From Strongyloides papillosus (Eukaryota > Nematoda > Chromadorea > Rhabditida > Strongyloididae): a DNA stretch of 64,000 nt. The stretch is from assembly GCA_005656395.1 (NCBI GenBank), contig SRSI01000078.1, positions 1,798,001 to 1,862,000 on the forward strand. The letters are read 5' to 3'. Below are positions 52,845-64,000 of this stretch, one piece after another; the stretch's first letter is position 1; each line of letters begins with the position of its first letter. The notes under the pieces were generated by a model that saw only the letters and a program-made list of their open reading frames with translations, was not told where the DNA came from and did not search any database. A program made the position numbers and the translations under genes.

Positions 52845-54164
52845 TTAGGAATTTCTTTTCGCTACGGATGAAGACCTAGAAAGTAATTGTTCTGACTTTT
52901 CACTACGTACAACCTAAAAAAAATAGTAAAATGGTTAAAATTTATTTCCTCTTACACTTGATCTTTTTTTTTGCGCATTTTCTGCTGTGACAAAACGAAG
53001 AAGGCGTTGTCTTCTAGGATCAAATTCTTTTTGTACTCTAATTTTATCACTTGGCTTTGCGTTCCTCCATAGATATTGCACAAATAGCCGACGTTTGAAA
53101 CCCGGAGATGGACTTTCTTTATTATCTGTTACTTTATCAATCATTGTACATATTCGATGAAATGAAGTACAGGTCTTCCAAAATGAGTAAAATCTTATAA
53201 CTTTATATACATTATTTAAGCTAACTTTTTCACCTCTACCACTTAAAAAACCAGCTGAAGAACGAGCTGAAATAGATATTGATGCTCTAGGTGTTGTTGA
53301 TGAGTGTATTGAACCACTACCACCGGCATTTAATGTTGATGATGTTGCTGAGGCTATCATTGATGTTGCTGAATTAGGAACTGAATGTGAAGAACTTGAT
53401 ACAGCAAGCCTTGCCGATATGATTTTTCCTTTAGCTGTAATACAATTTACCCGAGTAAACTTTTTCATATCATCACTATAAAAATATTTTGTTGGCCTTG
53501 ATGTGTGCCTCCACCATTGATCATCACCCATTATATCACCAAATTTAACTTTATCACCATCAACGACAAAACAATAATTATCAGCAACCATTGTTGGTGG
53601 AACAACACTACTAAGCATGCTTTTTGGTGCATTCATTAAATTTTCTAATGCAGCTTCTGTTTGTACAGTATCATGATGCACAGAGTGTACAGGCATATCT
53701 TTATGATAGATAACTGGTTCCTCTTGATTTAATAAACTTTCTGCTGTCATACCACTATTAACTAATTCAAATGCCCCTAAATCAATGTCAAATGCTGGAG
53801 AATTTGAACTAGATGAGGATTCATCTTCAAAAAATGTGCTACTTTCTTCATCAATACTAACATATGATGATAAAGCTGGTTCTGGTGATACTTGTTCAAC
53901 AATTGTCTTTAATTCTAACTCAAAATCATCACTATAAATTGATGGTGTCAATTCAATTGCATCAGGCATTGGTGAAAATATGATATGTGATGGTTCACTT
54001 ATATCTGATATATTTGCTTCTCTCCATGTGTCAGATCTTTTTTCTTCTAGTATTCTTTGTACTTCTGGTTCCTCTAAATTTTCTAGTGATTTTACTGGTG
54101 AATAAAATACATTTTCTAATGATTTATTTTCTACATTTTGAATTGGTTGTTCCCAATTAATCAT
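52845..54164 (-). CDS. Unidentified Ser-rich acidic/basic protein
   Basis: Main exon 54164-52956 plus a short terminal exon 52913-52845, joined at AGT|GTAAGA, gives about 425 residues; without that splice the frame stops seven codons after the donor. I do not recognise it. The N-terminal half is acidic and Ser/Glu-rich with no membrane segment. A central block, about aa 195-255, has aromatic residues that look conserved (DDQWWRHTSRPTKYFYS). A Ser/Thr/Ala/Gly low-complexity linker follows. The C-terminal block is basic and helical, with FYSFWKTCTSFHRICTMIDK and an RRQRLLRFV stretch. A soluble nuclear or cytoplasmic protein is likely. An acceptor-like TTTAG sits about 18 nt before the ATG, and the upstream K+ channel gene on the same strand ends about 200 bp away, so trans-splicing within an operon is plausible. 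Alternatively the acceptor is a cis-splice site and more N-terminal exons exist. Confidence 0.6.
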
Positions 54165-54364
54165 ACAATGTAATCCAGTTGTCTAAATAATTAATATTAT
54201 ATTATGGATATTGAGTGTAAATAACTAATTAAATAAAATAATATTTCAACATATTATAAATTAAGCAAATACATAAAAATATAGCACTTACAAAACATTT
54301 GGAGACATGCAAACAAACAAATAAAATAAATAATAAAAAAAATTTTTAAATATAAAATTAAAAA

Positions 54365-57067
54365 TTATTCAGGTATTGATACAATATTTTTGTTATTGTT
54401 CATTGATATTTGTGATAGGCCATGCATTTGATTTGGGGAATGTAGAACAATTGATGTCCTTCTCGAATATATTGCACTTGATGTTGAACTTATACTGCCT
54501 AACAATGGTGTCCTCGGTGATATATTTAACCAATCTATTTTATGTTTTTCATTTTTTTTTCTTGCATTTCTTTCATGTTTTTTACGTTTTAATATTGGTT
54601 CACCTCTACGGATATCTAATGGTTGTATTATACTATCTCCAATACAATAACTTTGTTTTCTTTCTTGTTTTGGTAGTAAAAGCCACTTTTTAAGACTTTG
54701 AATTAAACCACCATCCAAGTGAGTATGTTCATGGTAACTTACCTCTTCTAAATTGCTACATAATATATTAGTTTCATTCTCCCCATTATATAATACTATT
54801 GATGGTTTCATTTGAGGTTTCTCCTCAATACACCTTATAGCATCAAATAATTTAGGAGAATTTAAAAAATTAACTAAATTTAATGATGTTTCAAGCTCAC
54901 AACTACTTAATGCAGTATTTTCAGGTACACCTTTAAACATTAACAAAAAATTTGGACTTGAAGCATGCAAATTAAGGGGCATACAATAACAATACAATGG
55001 AGATGTTGAGTTAAAACATTCCATTGCATGAAAGCACATATTCATATTTCCACAAATAGATAGTGATTTTCTTACACTAGTGGATGATTGTGTATTTAAA
55101 CTTTCTTCTGATGGTACTACTGTTTTTATATATCCACCAATTTCTCCGCAACTAAAAGAACGTCTTATTTTATTTTCACTTCCAATGAGATCCTTTAAAT
55201 CTGGGGATGGAATAGGGTCAGGTGGAAATGTATATTTAAATGAATCTAATGAAGGACTTAGAGAATGTCTATTGTCATACTGAAATTGGCGTTCATAAAC
55301 AGATGGTGAAGTAGAAATAGAACAATGAAATGAAATATCTGGACCTGACTCAATCCATGAATTTTCTCTATCTCTAAAACGTTCATACATCCTAAAGAAA
55401 TATTATAAATAAATTATTATGTATTAACTAACATTGATCTTCTAGACGCTGATGAAATTGTATATGGAGAATCAGGTAGGCTACCAGTAAAGATTGTTGG
55501 TATTGAGCATGAAATTGCAATTGAAAAACAATCTTTTTCACTTATAATAGCAATATCACCTTTACATGATGGATTTGTAATATTATTTGAGATTGATGAG
55601 ACAAAAGAGTTATTTGAACTTAAAAATGATGTATTAGCATATTTTTTAGGAATATCTGGTTTAACATATGGGATCATATTTTTTAAAGGTATTTGTTGTT
55701 GGTTTTGTTCTTTTGTCATTTGAGTTAAACACATTTGTAAAATTTCTTCACCTTGTCCTAATGCTATCCTCCTCTCAATCATTCTTTTTCTTTTTAGTAA
55801 TTGCAGAATATCTGTTCCTCTGAATTTTCTTCCAAAATAATGGATTTTTTGGATGTATTGTATACCAACGAGATCAATACACATTGTTGTAACAGCTAAT
55901 CCAACAAATAAATAAGCTAACATAATTACAATATATTCATGCCTTTCTGGAACAAAATCACCAAAACCAATTGTTGTTAAAGAAACAAAACAATAATAAA
56001 ATGCATCCATATAAGTCCATGACTCAAGAATTGCAAATAAAATTCCTCCTAAGGCAATATATAAAAGCAAAATTGCAAAAACAAGTAAAACAGGCACTTC
56101 AGTTTTATCTAAATCATCCCAATCTATATTTGAATGTCCAGCAGACTCATTTGTAGATACTGTCTCATCTATTTCTGTTGTTACACCTTCTGAAAAATGA
56201 AAATACTTGTAAAAGTTATTATAATAAAAAAACCTTACTTCTAATTTTAGACCAACGAGTATAATAAAGATTTATAGTTTTGCGAACTTTTATAATATTT
56301 TTATATAACCATATTGTGCATTCTGAAAGAAATTTTCCTAAATCACCAATTGTTATGATAGCTAAGGGTGCTCCAAATAAAGCAAATATTACACAAGCTA
56401 TTCTTCCCTGTGGTGTAACAGGTACAATATTTCCATAACCTATAAAAATAATTTAAATTTATTGTTTCTTGAAAATAATCATACCTATTGTGGCCATAGT
56501 TGTTGCAGCAAAAAATAAAGAACTAGAATGTGTCCATAACTGACCACTTTTATCACTCTTTGAATTAGTTTTACGATATTTACGAGATCTTGAGTTAAGT
56601 TGATTTGTATAATTACTTGTTACTTTAACATTATCATATCTAACATATTGATCTTTAAAAGCTTTAAAAACATCTGAATTAAATTCTTCTAATTTTCTTT
56701 CCATATTAATATAAAAATCATGTATTGCTTCAGATGTTATGTAGGAATTTGTACTAACTGTTTTAAATGACCACATAGTTTGAATAAGATCTCTCCGCAG
56801 ATTATCAATATGCCTTACACCATTATTTTTTAATTTTTCTTCATGGGGTGCCTCAAAATGATAAAATATGAGGGATCCAATAATTGCATATAAACAGACA
56901 GTTAAAACAAGAACTACATGTGGTATTATTATTTTGGCATACTAAAACAAACAGTGTATTAATTAATTTATTAAAATGAAATATTATTTTACCTTCTTAA
57001 ATGATCGAGATTGAACATGGTCAGTACATTCAAGTAGACCTTCTATTTCTCTGAATTGTTCGTCCAT
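54365..57067 (-). CDS. TWK-family two-pore-domain (K2P) potassium channel
   Basis: Five exons (57067-56993, 56941-56485, 56439-56239, 56189-55433, 55391-54365) give 838 residues. K2P subunits dimerise to form background K+ channels that set resting potential in nerve and muscle. Seen: TM1 (about aa 30-52); a long extracellular cap of about 110 aa with N-glycosylation-type sites such as NYT; pore 1 with the filter TIGYGN (about aa 176-181); TM2 containing GAPLAIITIGDLG; TM3 (about aa 276-299); pore 2 with TIGFGD (about aa 317-322); and TM4 ending in CIDLVGIQYI. A very long cytoplasmic tail (about 480 aa) is Ser-rich and could be phosphorylated. Start: no AG acceptor lies just upstream, and an in-frame TGA occurs ten codons before this ATG, supporting it. 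Which C. elegans twk gene it matches cannot be told from memory. The next gene follows after about 200 bp. Confidence 0.92.
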
Positions 57068-60000
57068 ATGATAAGAACGAAATAGGTACCAGATTCAAGT
57101 TAGAATCCAGATTGATAGATAGAAATTGAATAAAAGAATTTTTATCATATAGTATAAATAAAATTTAAAACAAATTATGTATTCTGATAATATAGGCAAT
57201 ATCGATAGATAGAATTTTAAAAAGCTGTTAAAAATTTAGATAAAAATGCAATTAAATGACCATATGAAAATAAACGTTAAATAAATATTTGGTAAATCGA
57301 GTGGGAATGTTATTTTTTTATCGCCAAAATTTACTAAATACTTTTATTATTATTTAATAAAGTTGAATTGAATATTAACATATTTTATTTTATCTTTCTT
57401 GAAATTGTTAAAAAATAATTGTAAACAAATTATTGGCAATTTTATGAACTTTAATTTTTAAAATTTTATCATTGTTTGACATTAAATAATGTAAGTATAG
57501 AAATACAAATTACTCAAATAATTTTTCGTGTTAACCAAATATAGATATTATTGATAATTTTTTACATAAAAAATTATGAAATAAAATCTATCAGATGTTA
57601 GAAATATTTTCTTTGAATTCAAATACTTTAAAACGATGTTTTTGTCTTTTTTAGACATAAAAAACTTTTTAAAAGCAATGTATCAAGGAGACATACTTTT
57701 AAAAACAAAAATTTTAATATTTTAAACTATTTATATCACAAAAAATGTCCATGTCATTTGATATTACAAACATTTTAAATTTCAAAAAAATAAAGATCTT
57801 TCTAGCGATTATTTTTAGAAAATAAACATTGAGCTTCTTAGAAGTTTTATAAAGTAAATTTTAAATAGGTATCGCTTGGGAAAGCTTCGGAAAAAGAATC
57901 AAAAACCAAAAACATTTAATATGAAGAATTGTTAAAATTTTATCATTATATTCTCAGAACAATTTATCATTACTTATTTAAGATTTGATAAATACCTTCA
58001 GTTTGATTTTTGTACCAAATAATCTAATGATTCTGTTATAAAAATAAGATACTGTGCTTAAAGTTGACATAAGTTTTCTCTAAAAAGTCTATAAGATTCT
58101 TAGTAAAAGATTATTTCATGACGTTTTATATTTATCTAATCTTGTTTTATCTAACAATCACCTACTTAACGAAATAATTAGAATTTTATATGATGTCAAT
58201 AAAGTATGTGTTTTATTAAAACAAATAATGATATTTATAAGTTCGTTTTTTTAAAAAAAAATCTTTTATCTTTACGAAAAATGTAATTGTAATAAAAATT
58301 ATCTTTCAATCAAAGTATTTTAGGATATTTTTTATAGGTAATATTTTATCAAATACATTATACATAATAAAAATGAGCTTGAATGTTTGCATTAAAAAAA
58401 TGATATAAATTTGTGATAATTTTAATATATATAAAGTAGCAAATTAAAGTAATCGTAAAAATAGATAAATGAAGTAAAAGATAATATAAATAAATTATAA
58501 TTAAAGGGCGGTTAGATTAAATAAAATGATAGGACATTAACTAAACTATAAAGATTTTTAAAATTTTTCATATAAAAAGTTCATACTATAGTTGTCTATC
58601 GTGAACAATAAAAGATTCAAAGGAAAAGCTTAAGCAATAATAAACGTGTATTGCTTATACTTTGTGAATAACTTTTCTATCCCATATACTTACTCAATTT
58701 TATACATTTTGAATATTAATAAAATCGAAAAGGTCACAAATAATAATTACACTCTATTTTAAACATTTTTATTAATATTAAAAGAAATATACTACGATTG
58801 AATAAATCTTTTGAATATCACTAATATAGGATAAATTAATTTTTTAATTTTTGAAATTATAAAAATCAGAAATTATAATGAAGAATGATGTTATAAAAGT
58901 GTAAATAAATTTTAGATAAATAGCATTTTACATATAAATTTATTTTTACATCAAAAATATTAATAATTAACTATACTTTATTCATATTATTGTTTAGATA
59001 TATAAAATGATAATTGTACATTCATATCTGGAAGGTAGAAAAAATATAAGAGCAAAATAGTTTTTTAAATCATTTATAAAGGAAAAAAATGGAGTTTTAA
59101 TATAGTCATATGTGTAAAATATCATTTTTAATAAAGATATCAACACATATTTAAGGCACCTCTAATGCTAAAAGTAGAAAATGCAATACAAAATTGGTAA
59201 TAAAAAGTTTATTTATTCTGCTTTTCGTTAAGACATTTAAATATTTTTACTCTCTTAATAGTGTGTACTTAGTTAATAATGCATAACATAAAATAGGTTT
59301 TATTTCATCCATAAAGATATAAGTTGATTACAGAAAAGATATTTTTTACTCAAATGTGATCAATTAATCTTAACCTATGTAATAATATTATATAATTCTG
59401 GTAGAAAAATTTTATATCATCAAACCCTCTGTTGTGTCTAAATTTAATAAAGAAATTATCTATTTTTTTATCTTAAAATTAAGAAGAGTACCGAAAATGA
59501 CCAAAATAACATCTTGGTATGAAATTAACAAATCGTCATAAAAAGTACTCAAAAGGTCTGATAAAGAACCTATTTGGTATATATCTACACTGATATAATA
59601 ATGGCCAATAAAAATAGTTTTCCGGTTTCTATTCATCATGCACATACACAAGTATAAAATAAATTTGGCAAAGTTAGTATTTCTCAAGTTTATGACTTGT
59701 AATTAGAATGAAAGCATAGAAAAGTAAAAGCTGAAATTAACCAAAAATAATTGCTGATAAGCAGATTGTTGGTTATAAATGTTGAAAAATATTAAGTTAT
59801 ATATAAAAATAAATGATACAATCATTGTGGACTTTATAGATACTTTTAAAATACGGTTATATATATGTTGTTAACATTGAAGATAGAAAATAAATTAAAA
59901 TGAAAATATAAAATATCTAAATAATTTTTTGAATAATATTGTAAAAGCAAAGATGAAGGATAAAAAATAAAACAAAATGACATATTTTAAATTAAAAACA

Positions 60001-63000
60001 TGACTGAGAATATTATATTAGAAGCTATATTAAGAAATACCAGAGTTAATGTAGTGTATTTTTAATTTACCACTACAATAGTTTACTATTATATATAAAA
60101 ATATATTTTTTTTATTGTTCATATTAATATTTTTTTATTATTTATATATATTAGCATCAATTTTTCAGAATTAATTGAATTTAAAATAATAATTAAAATT
60201 TTGTAAGATAAAGATAAAATCAAATATTCTATTTCCCCAGAATCATAAATAAAAAAAAATTTTTAATATAAAAAGAATAAATTTGTATAAGTAGTGGTTA
60301 AAGAAACATCATTTTCAAGGCAAAACCGTTTACAAATTTTTCTTATAATAAATAAAGTGCACAAAAGAAATTGAAGAGATAAATATGCATAAAAAAAGTT
60401 ATACCATATTAACATTTGTAGAACTTCATATTTTATATAAATGAAAGAACATTTGTATATTTTATTGCGAAAGAAATAATTGGTTTTGTTTTAAATAATT
60501 ATTGATATCTATGATAAATTTGATATAATATAAAAAAACTGTTCAAAAAAGTTATAAATCTTTTTTTATTAACTAAATAGAAAAAAATACTGTTATATAT
60601 TATGCCTTAAGTTTTCCTTTCATGATATTATTTATTTGACCATTATGGTGATAAAAAAGATAACTTAGTATTTTAAAGATCTAAGATGGATAAACTATAA
60701 TATATGAAGAAAAAATAAAATGATAAACAAGTATTAATATTGAGTCCACTAAAAACCTTTTTGAATTGCTGTATTAGTAACAAGAGAAATAATGATGATA
60801 GTAAAACGAGCTCACCCTATGCATATAGAAAAAGATCTCTTGAGGCCATTGAAATGTGAGGCAGTAAAGTTTTAACGAACAGATGTGTACTAACAATCAC
60901 TTAAGAAAAGTTGTCATGTGTTAGTATTGTTTACAAATATTTTTAAATATACAAAAAAAATGTGAAACAAGAAAAAAAAATTGTTTTCTTTACAAAAATA
61001 TAAAACATTAAAATAAAAAAGATGCGGTATACTATTAAAGTTATATTTTGTCATTACTTCTTTATAAATGGCAATTAAAGTAATCTTTTGTTAATATTTT
61101 TTATAATATTTTAAATTTCAATGGTATAATATAATATTTTGAACAAATTTTGAATTTACTTTATTATAAACATGTCCACAAAAAGAAAATCATGTTTAAA
61201 AATCTTTTAAATTTAGCAGTTTAAGTTTTTAATGATGCATTACAAAAAAAATTTACTTTATAATAAAAACTTCAAAAGATTTATAAGTTAATAATTTACC
61301 AAAAACAGATTATTTATACTATAGAAAAATGGATTGAAATTAACAAACATAAATATAAATTTTTTTAAATAACTTCATAATATAAAAGTCTGGAAATTTT
61401 ATATTTTTAATTTTTATTGGAAAAAATATGTTAAAGAAATAAATATGTTATATAATAAAATTTCAAAAATTTGGAAAGAATATAGATATGATGTTTTATG
61501 AACAGTTCTATTCTTTTTAAAATTCAAAATGACAACCATTTTAAGATAAGTAAAAAGATTTTATAGATATACAATATAATTAAGAATACACAAAAAAGTT
61601 ATTAAGTTTTATACTATTTGATTTTCGTAATATTATGTGATCAATTATTTTTATTTATTGTTTAATAACGGCAAATTTTATATGTAGAAGTATAAATAAC
61701 AAAGAAACATAAATTAATTTGTTTCCGTATAATATGTGTTAAAATAACAATTTTTTAACAACAAAGTTTAATTAAATTTCGTTACAAAAATAATTTATTC
61801 TAACTTGCGACATATTTTATAGTTTCAAAAGATAAATAAACACTTTAAAATATTTCTTTTTCACTTTCAAAATTATCTTTTTTACCATTAGAAAGAGAAA
61901 AATTTAATCAAATTTTAAATAATTTATATCAGTAAAACTTATCATTAAAATAATATATAGGGAATGTTTATAAAAATAAGTTTTATTAAAAACAGTATTA
62001 TGATTTTTAATTTGGCCTAGCGATAAAAATATAATTGTAAAATAGTTTGACATATAATAAACTATAAGTACTATATAAACGAATTTTGAAGATATATATA
62101 TTTCTAACAAAAAATTTCAATGAATGAAGGAGATTTTGAGTTAATCTATCAAAAACAAATTATTTCAAATTTGGTGGTTGTTTACATAAAAACAAATTCT
62201 TTAAATATATTGTACTTTGTGTTATAAATTTTTAGTCCCTATATATTAGTCTTCATTTTTAAGATTATTTTGTTTTGTGTAACTGTCATATTGTTTATCA
62301 AAAACCACTTCCTTATATATATTTGATTTGATATAGTTTAGCTAAATACTTTTTTTACTACACCAAAACTATCTTAAATTTGTTTTTGGTTGCAAAAAAA
62401 ATGCTTAGAATTATAATAAAATGATTCAATGAAAAATAATCATTTGTGGTTGTTATTCTATTATTTTAAATAATTAATATTCCTTTCAATAAAATATAGT
62501 ACACTATAAAGATAATAAAATTAAGAGTACCTAAGAAATATGAATTATATCTATTAAATTAACTTTTTATCAATTATATAAATCTTATATGCAATAAATT
62601 TTACAATATAAATTAAATCTACTTACATAAATGTAATTTCTATTAAATTATAAATTTAATAAAAAACAATCAAAAGGGAAATTTTTTATATTAAAATATA
62701 TAAATACAAATAAAGCTTTAAAAGGTATATAAATGTAGTTTGTTTTTATAAATTTACACATATATTTACTCACTAAAATGAATATTATAATTCATCTTTT
62801 TTAATAAACATTTTTCATACTAAAAACAAATAGGTAAACATAACATATTTTGATATAATAAAAATGTACGCTCATTTTTAATTGAAAATAATTTATTTTT
62901 TATTTATTCGTAATTCTCAACAAGAAAAAAAATTTAACTTCGTTATTACAATGTCATATAATTTCTTAAGTAATAACAATTTTTAGTTAAAATCAAAAGG

Positions 63001-63525
63001 AACGACCTAAATAAAATTACTTTATCCTTTTAGCGAAAAAACTTTTTGGCTAAGGTATAAATTCTTTAATTGCCAATGAATATTCAAAAAAGAAAACAAT
63101 GATTTTAGAATTATTCTTTCATAAAACCATTCAAAAGGTGTTTTTTTTTGTGCGAGTTGATAGTATTATTTATGGTTGTCTCACAAAAAAACTTTATATA
63201 TAAATTTAATTAAAAAATATGTTTGATAAATTAATTTCAAGATCACAAAATAGAACTACATATTTCTTTATGTCTTAAATATATTAAAAGTTTAAGTATG
63301 TACTGTGAATTTTTTCTCTTTTCTACGATGACAATAACAAATTTAAAATGAAAATAATATATTATTCTATGAATAACTTACTATTAATATTAGAAAACAA
63401 TGTAATGGAATCTTTGAAAAGTCACCAGTAGAGCAATTGAATCATGAAATGCAATTCTACACCTATATTTAAAAATTATAGTAAACACACCCAAAAAGTG
63501 TCTACAGACAGAATCCGACACTTAC
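57068..63525. other. 6.5-kb gene-poor region upstream of the K2P channel
   Basis: AT-rich with no recognisable gene. Its left end should hold the channel promoter and 5' UTR. One exon-like island at 60816-60889 is listed separately. The rest shows only simple A/T runs. Confidence 0.45.
60816..60889 (-). CDS. Possible orphan internal exon
   Basis: On the minus strand an acceptor-like TTGTTAG precedes 74 bases ending in AGG|GTGAGC. The frame that would continue from the candidate exon at 63526-63553 is open for all 25 codons (containing LTFQWPQEIFFYMHR). GC content is clearly above the surroundings. No downstream partner exon was identified, so this is a suggestion only. Confidence 0.2.
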
Positions 63526-63553
63526 GTACGACTTCCGTCATTGTAGATGCCAT
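63526..63553 (-). CDS. Possible orphan first exon (MASTMTEVV...)
   Basis: On the minus strand an ATG opens nine codons (MASTMTEVV plus one base) and ends at a near-perfect donor, GTAC|GTAAGT, in a GC-richer patch about 120 bp long. The phase is compatible with the candidate exon at 60816-60889. It may be the first exon of a gene or of an alternative transcript toward the K2P channel, but no acceptor suitable for joining the channel's ATG exon was seen. Confidence 0.25.
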
Positions 63554-64000
63554 TTGAAGAGAATTCTAAATCTGTTGTCTGCCTCTAGACTATCTTTACA
63601 TTTCTAAACTTTACATTAGTAAATGGTAATAGGACAGAATTCAAAATATCAAAATGTTTTTAGGCAATATATAAACCATTTATGCGATTCCAAAAATCAT
63701 TAACTATAATTTTTTTGATAGTTCACAAATTTATTTTATTGATGAGATTCACTGCAGAAGGTTTTGAATTTATATAAAGAAGTGTTTAGTCAAAACAGTG
63801 GTAAAGTCTTAGATGGCTTGTTTTATGGATATTTGAAGATTTATACTCTAAGTAAAATAAAGATTTTTGTGAGACTTATAAGAAATAGTGCCATGTTTCT
63901 TGGCTGCAAGATGAATTTAATATCACAATTGTATTTTTAATAATGAACAAAATTGTTAATATGAAAGTATGAAGAATCTTGAGTTGGCAGCCCAATTTAA
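63554..64000. other. Window end, no gene recognised
   Basis: Mixed composition with no coding exon or RNA gene I can support. If the exon at 63526-63553 is real, this would be its promoter. Confidence 0.4.

Noticed and set aside
1..64000. CRISPR arrays, bacterial operons or prophage
   Set aside because: The spliced gene structures and protein families are eukaryotic. The only direct repeats are the coding mucin array and AT microsatellites.

Overview
This window is nuclear DNA from a nematode, most probably a Strongyloididae-type (clade IV) worm. The base composition is extremely AT-rich. Introns are tiny (about 40-60 bp, GT...AG, mostly TTTAG acceptors). Start codons often sit just after a splice-acceptor-like site, as expected with spliced-leader trans-splicing. 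The predicted proteins are nematode-like: a LIN-29 zinc-finger protein, an EPG-5 autophagy tether, a TWK two-pore K+ channel, and a secreted protein with six-cysteine modules, a mucin region and TSP1 repeats. The genus is inferred; no species marker was read.

Layout. 0.5-5.3 kb (+): ten-exon ANKFN1/Wide-awake-like protein (ankyrin, FN3, Ras-association). 5.3-8.9 kb: no gene seen. 8.9-10.6 kb (+): five-exon RGK-type Ras-like GTPase with a degenerate P-loop. 11.2-18.4 kb (+): EPG-5, nearly all in one 6.9-kb exon. 18.4-23.2 kb: gene-poor, holding a decayed coding relic (20.1-20.8 kb), an internally deleted mariner element with recognisable inverted repeats and TA target site (21.08-21.96 kb), and a small GC-richer folded element (22.26 kb). 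23.2-24.9 kb (+): unidentified six-exon multipass membrane protein. 25.1-33.0 kb (-), tail to tail with it: a 17-exon secreted mucin/TSP1 protein that carries one apparent 1-nt frameshift in a homopolymer. 33.0-39.6 kb: no gene seen. 39.6-41.4 kb (-): lin-29. 41.4-52.8 kb: long region upstream of lin-29 with a hairpin, a possible orphan exon and (TA)n tracts. 52.8-54.2 kb and 54.4-57.1 kb (both -): an unidentified protein lying about 200 bp downstream of a TWK K+ channel, possibly an operon. 57.1-64 kb: mostly empty, with two exon-like islands at 60.8 and 63.5 kb.

Functional view. The genes do not form one pathway. The window is a normal chromosomal neighbourhood mixing developmental timing (lin-29), autophagy (epg-5), neuronal excitability (TWK channel, WAKE-like and RGK-like proteins) and extracellular/surface biology. 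Exon models were built by hand from splice signals and reading-frame continuity. Every multi-exon model closes in frame except the mucin/TSP1 gene, which is off by exactly one base. No clear-cut new biological system was found. The least explained items are the folded element at 22.26 kb, the hairpin just upstream of lin-29, the orphan exon-like islands and the two unidentified proteins.
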